DNA from: Blattamonas nauphoetae
Lineage: Eukaryota; Preaxostyla; Oxymonadida
Assembly: GCA_033064195.1 (NCBI GenBank)
Contig: JARBJD010000580.1
Location: 1-31,719 of the forward strand
Reading direction: 5' to 3'
DNA: 31,719 nucleotides
The notes beneath the pieces are model-generated. The model had not been told where the DNA came from and did not search any database. It saw nothing but the letters and a program-made list of their open reading frames with translations. Shown here one piece after another: positions 19,526 through 27,647 of this stretch. The first letter of the stretch is position 1. Every line of letters starts with the position of its first letter. Both the position numbers and the translations under genes were made by a program.

Positions 19526-20315
19526 TAGTGGTGTTAGAAACCCGCCCGCGTTCAGAAACCCGCAACCGGTGTCCAAAAAACCGCAACCGAACGATCTTCA
19601 TCATACTCTCACTCTTTCATCATTTATTCACATTATCCTCTATTTTTCTCACATTTTTGAAAAAATCTATCGAAAAAAATCGTGAAGTGACGCAATTGAA
19701 ACTGATCTTTCTCGAGACTCGGCATTGTCATCATATCCCTCCTCGTTTGTATTTTCTTGTTGAATCGGTTGTTGTGAACGTCAAATGAACGTTGGATCGG
19801 TGGTTTGACTTCATGAAACTTTGATTCAAAGGAAGATCGGAAGAGAAGAAACTGAACCATTGCAATCTTGCCCTCCTGATGTCAGTGTCAGTTTGATCCT
19901 TGTTTTTATTTCCTCCTCCGGATGTTCTGAATATCAGAGCTTCTCTTGTGTGAGTTTTACAGATTGCAAGACATCTAACTGAACAAATGATGATAAAGTT
20001 GAGAACGACAGAATCTCAAGAAGTATGGTCGAGTGAAATTGATGAAGCGTTGGAATTGTGTATTGAAACAAGTTCTTTGGTTGACTGTCATATCTCGAGT
20101 CCTGGCTAGTGAAACATCGATTTCGGTTTGAATCTTGACCCATCGATTTCAATGTCGCATTTCACAGACGTGTTTTTCTTCTTCACTTTTTCCAGAAAAC
20201 TTCTCAAGACTCTCAGTTGAGACAATTAGAAATGAATGATCAATCAAAAATGAAGTGGCGGATTTATCACGCTGGTTGCGGGTTTATGGACCAGAGCGGG
20301 TTTGTAACACCACTA
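19526..20315. mobile_element. MITE, 790 bp, TAA target duplication, inside the captured host sequence
   Basis: The left end is TAGTGGTGTTAGAAACCCGC and the right end is the inverse of TATAGTGGTGTTACAAACCC; similarity extends about 60 bp with a second AAACCCGCAACC block in each end. TAA lies on both sides (19523-19525 and 20316-20318). The interior is AT-rich and non-coding. The paired AAACCCG motifs and TAA duplication match the MITE at 3266-3598, so both probably belong to one PIF/Harbinger-like family of different lengths. Confidence 0.7.
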
Positions 20316-20318
20316 TAA

Positions 20319-22960
20319 GTTATTGTTTGGCTTCCTCCCGCTTTCCGTCGCTCATCCGACGCGAGCAATTGGGCGACGTTCTCGACAGAGTGCTGATGGA
20401 CGAGGAAGAGGACAGGGGCGTACTCCTCCATCAGCACGTCGATGAAGTACTCGCCCGCCTTCACGTGCGACAGCGAAGACGTGAACACGAGTCGCAGGTG
20501 GGAGAGAGTCGGCGCAGGTGGGAAGATGACCAGCGGGGGATGGAGGAGCGTGTTTGTGATGGTGCCCTGAGTCGTTACGAGGGCGGGATGTGACTTGTCA
20601 TTGCTCGACTGTACTGGCTGAACGCCTTCGACTCCGACGACTGAAAAATGAACGATCGTTTGTCCTTGTTCAGATTGGCGTGCGACTGGTCTTGCATCGA
20701 CGAAGGAAACACGAAGGCGAGCTTCCCATCCACCATCACCGACTTGACCGACTCTTCGACGGAGTACGTGCAAACTAGGTCGGGATCTAGAGTGAACGTG
20801 GCGTCCTCTTTCATCGCAGCATCAGTCGGCTTGTTGGTAGTCGCGGTGAGTTTGGCATTGTCTTCCATTTCGTTGTGGAGGAACGAGACAAGTTCTTGTC
20901 TGTCCTTCTCGCCCCACACGAGCACAGGCGAGCGAGTGTCCGAGTCGAACATCGCCCAAAAGGCGCTGCTGTTGATTGGAGCAGGGCCTCCAACCACGAC
21001 GACTTCTCCCCACAGCCATACTTGGTCAGTGTGGCCTCCTTCACCATTCTTCCGACGGGCGAAAGAAGCGAGTGTCCCCGCTTGACAGCCACTGTCAGAA
21101 TCTGAGTATTCTCAAAATCCTTTGAGTGCGCTTCGGTGAAGTAGTCTGTGATTTGAGGCTTGCTCGATGTCATCGAGTGCTTGGCTGTTGACTTGCCTTG
21201 TTTGGAAAGAGCGTCCTTCAAGTTCAGCTCGCTCTGTATTCTGTCGCGGATGAGGGTGTGCAGGAATGTTGTCGTGGTGTGCTCGAAGTGATGCAGCTTC
21301 GACATTTTCTCACCCTCCTTCACGTCCAGCCCGTCCTCCTTTGCCTGCGACAACGCTCGATCCCAATCGGCGAGGGAGAGTGGATCACCTAAATCTCGTC
21401 CTGACCCGTCCGCGTCCACCGTTGTCCTCTTCACTGTGTCGTCGCTGTGTACACGGAACGGATTCGGAAGAGGATGCTGTGTTGCGTGCTGAGGGTCGTC
21501 CTTGGTTTGCTCGGACGGTGATTCTGACCAGGAATCGATGTTCTCTGAGGTCGTGCGTGGGGATGTCTTCGTCTTTGCTTGGAAGTCTTTCACAAGCAGT
21601 TTGAGCTTGAGAGCGATGTGTCGTTGTATCTCCTGCGCCGAGAACGAGACGAGAGTGGTGTAGCTTTCGATGAGATCGCGTAGCATCCACAGCGCGTGCA
21701 CCAACGACTACCTCTCCCTCTGCCGCAGCTTCTTGTCGGAGATGTTCCACTGATCAAACGTGTCCCACCCATTGGTGTGTCTGGTGTGCGGGTTGGAGTT
21801 GGCGGAGGGCGACATGTTGTGGTAGAAGAAGTCCGGCGAGGACATCGCCCAGAACGAGGACGGTGGGAGGATGAACGGCGACAGCAGATAGTTCGGTTCG
21901 TGCCACGTGAGGGACGTGGAAGTGGCGTGTGCTGGCTCGTAGAAAGGCGAGAGATGTATGTCGGCGAGGTTGATGGGGTGGAGCAGATGGAACGAGGGAG
22001 GCATAGCACACGTGTGTCTGTTGACGAAGTGGTACTGGGGGCTTGTGAGGAGAGGGTGGGCAATGGACGATGGTTGGAGTCGGAGAGGCTCGCTCTGCTT
22101 GTCTTTCGTGTCGAGTGGAGTGAAGAAGCGTGTGCAGTGTGTGTGAGCAGGGTGGAGGGGAGCAGGGACGAGGGCTGAGTTGTACAGACTCTGCAGAAGG
22201 AGGGGATAAGGTAGTGTTCGATCGAGGCGGGCGACAAAAGGAGGAAGAACAGGTCTCTGTAGCAATCGCGGATGTGCAGAGCGGCTGAGCTTCCCACAGC
22301 GTTCGACTCAGCCGCGATCGACATGCTCATCCAGCTTGTGTCTTCCTTTTCTTGCGATCGGGGCTGTGTGATGGCCACAGGCGGAGAGCATGCCCCAAAA
22401 TGAAGCCAGCCCATCAAACCGCAGCGGAAAGCGCGGTCTTGGAGCTGTTTGACGGTGTGCGGTGGGGAGAAGAGAATCAAGTGTCTGAGAAGCGTCATGG
22501 CCTGGAGAAGAGGATATAGAGTGTGCAGTCCAATCGAGGCGACAAGGCGTTCGGTAACAGAAGTGAACGGACCTGCTTTTGATATGATCGATTGGTGGAA
22601 AGGAACCAATGTATGGAGGAGAGAGAAGAGAATGATGATGGAGTGGATGTGGAGGAAGGAGGAGAGCGAAGGATACTCGTCGAGGAGGGTGATTGGGCAT
22701 GATGCGATGGACGAGAGAGGAAGAGCGCTCGCCGGTGATGTGTCAATGTTGGTGGAACAGAAATTGGCAAAGTCAATCGAAATTGAGGGCAGGAATGGGA
22801 TTGTTGTCGGGATAGAGACGGTTGGTGGTGAATAAAGAGGAGGAGGATCTCGATTGCCTCTTCCAGCTGTGGCTCAAGTTTGCGTTGATCCAGAAAGGAG
22901 GCAAGGAGAGAACGGGTTGAATGGGAGAAGATGAGTGACAATAGTGACAGGGAGAGCAAC
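20319..22960 (-). pseudogene. Captured host-type coding region, 5' part; RME-8/DNAJC13-like stretch
   Basis: The minus strand reads as helical, armadillo-like coding sequence: LEPQLEEAIEILLLFIHH near 22.85 kb, then LYPLLQAMTLLRHLILFSPP, CGLMGWLHFGACSPP, HALWMLRDLIESYTTLVSF, and at 20997-20575 FWAMFDSDTRSPVLVWGEKD followed by RQELVSFLHNEME and later YSVEESVKSVMVDGKLAFVF. The pattern F..MF..D...P.LIW....R.EL...L..E, then a short strand-rich element, is that of the IWN-type repeats of the endosomal DnaJ protein RME-8/DNAJC13. I base this on memory of the family, so the call is tentative. Between helical blocks are disordered Ser/Pro-rich spacers. Frame changes may be introns or decay. The region ends against the MITE at 20316, beyond which similar host coding continues. 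Confidence 0.45.
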
Positions 22961-23589
22961 ATAGTTGAGAGTAAGATATTGTTCCGTTTCTGTGAGGGAT
23001 TTAGGGTTCAGGATAAAGAGCAGAGTGCCTGTGTGTATGAGACGAGAGCTTTAACCGCAGAAGAGATGAGTATGCTGTGTATCTTTCGAATTATGGTGAT
23101 TGAAGGCAAATTTGGAGGCTGAGGAGCGGATCGGAACGGACATTCTATGAAGTGCTTTTCACGTCGTTTGAACTCTGGCGGATCGAACAGAACTTGACGA
23201 TTGCGGTTTGGTTTCAAGAGAGTTATCTTGATAAAAGGAATATGAGGCAGCGACCACTGACGATGTGAGGGCATAGTTGGATTACAGAAGTGGTGGAGAA
23301 GGATTGTCGAATGAAGGATGTAGCATTGTTGGGAGACTGAAATAAAACGTGGACAGTTATTGAGATGTTTGTCTTGATTATTTCCTGAGAGAAGAATCAA
23401 AACGAGAGAGATCTGACCGAAGACGGGTCATTCTGTGGAGACTGCGACACGCTGCCGGAAAACTGATATTTTCCATCTTTTCCCCATATCCTAGAAGTAT
23501 ACACGAAGAGAGACAAGGTGTACGACGAGTTTAATCAACTGTCGTGGTGGAAGAAGATCGGACTCATTATAATTTCTGAGAGTTGCGAT

Positions 23590-23690
23590 GAAACTGATCT
23601 AGTGAAAAGATAAACTTTTGCCCCCAAAAATTGCTTGATTACAACAAATGAAGTGTTTTGAAACAAGAAAAAAGGGGTGTCGATTCTGAG
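23590..23690 (-). repeat. Right inverted repeat of the nested element
   Basis: The reverse complement starts CAGAATCGACACCCCTTTTT and matches the left repeat from 16703. The capsid-type coding of the Polinton resumes immediately after 23690. Confidence 0.7.
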
Positions 23691-24437
23691 TGGGAACGAC
23701 CCATGTACACAAATCGTCCAGGAACAATTCCTGCAGAGAAGATCTCATTTTATCCATTTCAGAAGACATCAACGGAAACAGGAATTGATTGTACTCAGCA
23801 AATGGTTCTCGTGAATGCCAAGGATATCATGCTTCTCTTCCGTCACTACGATAATGAAGTCACTTGTTTCCACAATCCAATGCAGAAGAATATCCAAGTG
23901 AACCTACTCAATAAATACTATCCAGAACAACCCACAACAACTATTGGAGCTCGTTTCTATCAGTTCGCATTATCGACTCTAAACCTTGATTCTTACCTCA
24001 CTGTTCCAGATGATTTGGAGCGTTCACTGACGGATTCTCTTGTTGGAGAGAAACTCTCCGGTGACGGAACATATCCTCGTGAAACAATGACAAGAGTGCG
24101 ACCGATTCATGACAACACTGACTTCCTTCTATGCTTCTCAACTCAAAGAAGTGGATGTCCAACAAACTGTAATGATTCTATCAGTTCCAGAGGTCAGAAT
24201 GTTCCTGTAACTTTGAGATCTCAACCAATATATCAAGGGAATCTTGACACATACTACAATGTTTACGACCCAAGTCAAAGTGGTGGTGATATGACAACAT
24301 TTACATCCTCCAGCACCAATATTAGCAACCACTGCAACCACATGGTGGGTATTACGATACAGTAATGGCGAACCAAGAGTCGAATACTATCCTAATCACA
24401 CACTGAAGGCGTTACACAAAGATTTGGGAATCATGTA
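23691..24437 (+). pseudogene. Capsid-type gene A, remaining part after the nested element
   Basis: Capsid-type sequence resumes with WERPMYTNRPGTIPAEKI and runs to a TAG at 24437. It corresponds to the last third of gene B: TTIGARFYQFALSTLNLDSY versus STISAEFYQMMMVNGDFI, DFLLCFSTQRSGC versus CFTFMVPTDRSEI, and an ending with NGEPRVEYYPN versus NGQPRVRYVID. The parallel shows that gene A once had the same extent as gene B, about 600 residues, and that the 7-kb element lies within it. It is broken. Confidence 0.65.
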
Positions 24438-24470
24438 GAGACAAAACAGTGAAAGAAATTATTGATATTG

Positions 24471-24490
24471 TATTTTTTATTTTTCTATAA
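24471..24490 (+). promoter_or_regulatory. AT-rich start motif before capsid-type gene B
   Basis: TATTTTTTATTTTTCTATAA abuts ATG at 24491. It is the same core as at 14858-14875, and only about 30 bp separate it from the stop of gene A. Confidence 0.6.
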
Positions 24491-26176
24491 ATGAGAAGTA
24501 TCAGATCAAATCAATCCAAACCAACATCGACATTAATTGAGCAAATCGAAGTGCAATCATATCTGCCGAAACAGTGGGATTCAGAACCTCACATCTACTC
24601 CATCCAAGAAGTACATCCTACAAATCCTCCAATGCCTTGCAGAATTGGAGACGAGATTGAAGTTCCATTGTGCTATGACGGTCATGATGTTACTGAATTT
24701 ATGAAGAGTCATTTGCGAATTGATCTCACGATTACTGTTCCATATTCATATACGAGTAGTGAAACAGGAGAGTACGTCGGACTATCCGGAATATTCGTCG
24801 GATACAAATCATCCTCAGATGCAATTCGAGACATGAGACTCGTCGACAGTCATGGAAACATTATTGACAATTCACTTCAGAACAATCATGTTCACGAGTC
24901 ATTTCTGTATCACACATTCAAGTCGTTCGAAGAGAAAAACAATATGAAGCACTGCTACAGTCTTTGGGAAAATGTTCAGAGAATGGATCAGAGTGTGTGC
25001 GGATTCTACTATGTTCCCGTCAATAAATCCACAAATAAACTCACAAAGACAATTCCGTTGGTTATTCCATTTGTGAATTTACTTCCATTGAGTACATTTG
25101 ATCAATATCCCAATTCAATCTTTGGTAATTTACGTTTAAGATTTCACTTGACAACTGATTCACTAGTGTATTGTCCAATTCAACATTCAACTGTCATTCG
25201 AAAATCTTCCCAAGGTTGCCGTGAATTGTTTCCAGATAAAGACTTGACAAGTATGTCGGATCAATCCAACATGCTCTTGATGTCTGATGGGGACTTTTCT
25301 CCAGTAACACAGGAATTCACACAGATAGGAAATCCAGTACTGAAAGCTTACAATAAAAAGAGCTATGCTCCACCCGCCAGTACAGTCGCTGAGGTTGGAG
25401 CCATTTCATTCACTTGCACTGTACAATCCTCTTCGGTGGACAAAGTCTCAACAATTTGCTATGGATATCAAATCACTGATGCAACAAAACAATCCCTCTT
25501 CAACACATATTCGAAGACTCTGTATGTCATGAAAGCAGAAAGAATTGACACACAATCATTCCAAACAAAGCGAACGCCATGGGAGTGAGATCAAACATCA
25601 GTATCAAACTCAACAATCTCATGAATCTAATGTGTTTATTCCTGAAAGACCAAACGAATGTACAGTCTTCAGAAATCCTCACTACGTTGGTCATTTCGAA
25701 ATGCTTGGATCCAACTTTCCCAATTTCCCAATGTCAACAATCTCAGCAGAGTTCTATCAAATGATGATGGTGAATGGTGATTTCATTGGTTGTTCCGCAA
25801 CAGAAGAGTTTGAAAATTCAATTTGTTCAACTCGAATGTTTGACTATAAAGCAAAGGAATATAAGAGAACAAAACCAGTAACAGATGCAACATGTTTCAC
25901 ATTCATGGTTCCAACAGATCGAAGTGAAATCGCTGGTGGTGAAGAAGGTATCTCAACAGCAGAATCAGTGAATATCGTCTACAGAGGAACACCAATCAAT
26001 CAGGAGAACTTGATCCATATTTCACATCAACCAAAGATGGACCTCCTCCTCCAATTCTAGCACTACATCAAGCAACATATTGGTTGTTCTGGATTGAGAA
26101 TGGACAACCACGAGTGCGATATGTCATTGATCGTCGACTTCAAGAAGCATATGAAGAAGTTAAGAGAGGATACTAA
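24491..26176 (+). pseudogene. Capsid-type gene B, paralogue of gene A; broken
   Basis: This gene is beta-rich, with the same motif order as gene A: RIGDEIEVPLCYDGHDVTEF, GIFVGYKSSSDAIRDMRLVD, MKHCYSLWENVQ, IPLVIPFVNLLPLSTFDQYP followed by NSIFGNLRLRF, and near the end STISAEFYQMMM and ENGQPRVRY before TAA at 26176. The extent is about 560 codons. Two adjacent related capsid-type genes are unusual: Polintons normally carry an unrelated double jelly-roll major and single jelly-roll minor capsid protein. Either both are double jelly-roll proteins made by duplication, or the family call is wrong. It is broken by about two interruptions. Confidence 0.6.
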
Positions 26177-26191
26177 ATAGAACAAATATGA

Positions 26192-26210
26192 TATTTTATT
26201 TTTGTAGAAA
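26192..26210 (+). promoter_or_regulatory. AT-rich start motif before the 136-aa gene
   Basis: TATTTTATTTTTGTAGAAA ends six bases before the ATG at 26217. Confidence 0.55.
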
Positions 26211-26216
26211 ACACAA

Positions 26217-26627
26217 ATGGTGAAGCGCTATTTCTCAATTCAGAATTCCCACACTGCTCAACTACCTCCTGATTTTACCAATTCCAGAAAACAAAAATAT
26301 ATTCACTTCCTCGACTGCAAACTCATTCATGTGAAAGAAGAGATTGCTGGTTCAACAATAGTGATTTCAAAGGATATTCCACAGCACATCACAATCCATG
26401 GTGATTGGATCCAGACTGATGCATTCAATGACTCGTTTGTTGCTTTCTGTAACGAACAGATTGCGAAGCGAAAGAAGTGGGAATTAACAACTCGACAATC
26501 AATGGTGAAGATCTGGTTCAAAGACAGTTCTGGTGAATCAATCGAGATGGAAACATCAGAGACAATCAATGGAAAAATAATCAAAGAGTATTATGAATTT
26601 TTGGTTGATCTCATGTTGGAATACTAA
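26217..26627 (+). CDS. Uncharacterised 136-aa Polinton protein
   Basis: The frame looks whole: MVKRYFSIQNSHTAQLPPDF at the start and EYYEFLVDLMLEY at the end. Alternating hydrophobic strands (KYIHFLDCKLIHV, GSTIVISKDIPQHITIHGDW, SMVKIWFKDSSGESIEMETS) suggest a small beta-sandwich, and a short helix closes the chain. Size, strand content and place next to the capsid-type genes would suit a single jelly-roll penton or minor capsid protein, or a fibre-associated factor. I see no signature that proves this. Its last 17 bases overlap the 3' end of the S74 gene on the minus strand, a convergent arrangement like that of the coiled-coil and ATPase genes. Confidence 0.7.
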   Translation: MVKRYFSIQNSHTAQLPPDFTNSRKQKYIHFLDCKLIHVKEEIAGSTIVISKDIPQHITIHGDWIQTDAFNDSFVAFCNEQIAKRKKWELTTRQSMVKIWFKDSSGESIEMETSETINGKIIKEYYEFLVDLMLEY

Positions 26628-27444
26628 TCAGTGAATTATATTTTTGGATCAGATCATTGATGAGTGTCTGTTGTTGTCCGACGATAGAGGATAATTCCTG
26701 AATGGCTTTCACACAGAAGCAAGAGAGTTCTGCATAATCAACTTGAAGACAATCTGGATTGGAATCATTCACGACTTCAGGGAATATTTCTTGGATCTGT
26801 TGTGCAATCACACCAATGTGTTTCTTCTCACTCTCCTTCTTCAAGCATTCACATTTCTCTGTGCAGTTCTTCAAGTGTTCTTCATCTGTTTCATTCTCTA
26901 TTTGCTTTGTCACTTTGTTGATCTTCGAGTCGAACGTGTTGAATTGGTAGCGAACAATTTCGACTTTATTCAGTTGCTCGAGAACATTGGGATATGGTTC
27001 AATATTTCTTTTCACTCGTCTGTCTGACAGTTGAGAAAAACTTCCTGTTGTGGATATTGAAAACACTCCTGAACCTGTGTCCTCATCGTAGTAATAGATT
27101 GCTGGTCTGTCACATGGAGACCACATTACGATGCCATCACCATTGAACTGAATTCCTGAAGTTTCTGAAATTGATTGTGAAATGGAAAGGCCAGAAAAGA
27201 ATGTCGATGCCGGATATGTTCCAGGATACTTCGGAAGTGATCCCTCTGATATATTCCAATTCGCTCCACTCACATTGATCAATCCTCCAATTTCTGGTGT
27301 CGAGATCGATCCATTTGTGCTGACTACTTTTTGGATTGAAGAGATCGCTGTCTTGTGTGCTTCTGCTGTCTTCTGTCGTGAGTCAATCACTGCTGTATTC
27401 TCGTGGGTCGTCGAGAGATTATGATCAATCATTTTCTCAATCAT
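26611..27444 (-). CDS. Surface/fibre-like protein with peptidase S74 chaperone domain, 277 aa
   Basis: The C-terminal half (residues about 138-260) matches the intramolecular chaperone auto-processing domain of phage tailspikes and fibres: SDRRVKRNIEPYPNVLEQLN, then VEIVRYQFN, KKHIGVIAQQIQEIFPEVV, and LQVDYAELSCFCVKAIQELS, ending in a helix (QQQTLINDLIQKY). The Ser of SDRR and the Lys of VKRNI occupy the places of the known Ser-Lys dyad that releases the domain after trimer folding. The N-terminal half starts with a helical stretch. It continues with Gly/Ser/Thr-rich strands (GGLINVSGANWNISEGS, GIQFNGDGIVMWS), as in trimeric fibre shafts. It would be a receptor-binding or surface spike. The frame looks whole. 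It starts about 60 bp from the inner edge of the right TIR and points inward. Cysteines (KNCTEKCECLKK) interrupt the domain in an inserted charged loop. Confidence 0.85.
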   Translation of the reverse strand: MIEKMIDHNLSTTHENTAVIDSRQKTAEAHKTAISSIQKVVSTNGSISTPEIGGLINVSGANWNISEGSLPKYPGTYPASTFFSGLSISQSISETSGIQFNGDGIVMWSPCDRPAIYYYDEDTGSGVFSISTTGSFSQLSDRRVKRNIEPYPNVLEQLNKVEIVRYQFNTFDSKINKVTKQIENETDEEHLKNCTEKCECLKKESEKKHIGVIAQQIQEIFPEVVNDSNPDCLQVDYAELSCFCVKAIQELSSIVGQQQTLINDLIQKYNSLISIPT

Positions 27445-27647
27445 TTGTGAATTGTATTTTGTCGATTCATTTTGTTTGCTCTTTCAGAGAAAATAAAAAT
27501 GACAACTCCCTCATGAACATACGTCACCGGCACATTATTTTTGACATACTCAGAGACCAGTGAACAGTTCTCTTCTCTCATTGATTCAATTAATGCTTGT
27601 TCTGAACATACTCGACGTCTTTCGTTGTACATAGCAGTTGGATTCAT
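27441..27647 (-). pseudogene. Second copy of the TIR gene start, cut off at the TIR inner edge
   Basis: It begins MNPTAMYNERRRVCSEQAL and includes the first NCSLVSEYVK module through YVHEGV, then leaves the TIR and ends in unrelated residues. It is the mirror copy of the gene at 5225 and lacks the second module. A reading frame crossing a TIR boundary in this way is expected whenever the repeat extends into a terminal gene. Confidence 0.7.

Larger units (their letters stand above)
16703..23690. mobile_element. Nested 7-kb TIR element with host-like cargo, inserted in the Polinton
   Basis: The ends are imperfect inverted repeats of about 105 bp: CAGAATCAACACTCCCGTTT at 16703 against the reverse complement of the stretch ending GATTCTG at 23690. 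Shared blocks are TTGTTTCAAA, AATTTTTTGGGGGCAAAA and TTATCTTTTCACT. I estimate 70-75% identity. No convincing target duplication is visible. The interior (about 17.2-22.9 kb) is visibly GC-richer than the Polinton and reads as host coding DNA on the minus strand. I find no transposase. A Pack-type (gene-capturing) non-autonomous transposon fits best. The AT-richer end zones (16830-17200 and 22960-23500) hold no gene I recognise; one stretch at about 16845-16890 looks like a minus-strand GTGAGT...CAG intron. Confidence 0.7.

Noticed and set aside
2722-23490. Shared word TCTTTTCCCCATATC at 2722-2736 and 23476-23490
   Set aside because: Only 15 bp are identical, with weak flanking similarity; too short to link the Polinton edge with the nested element's end.
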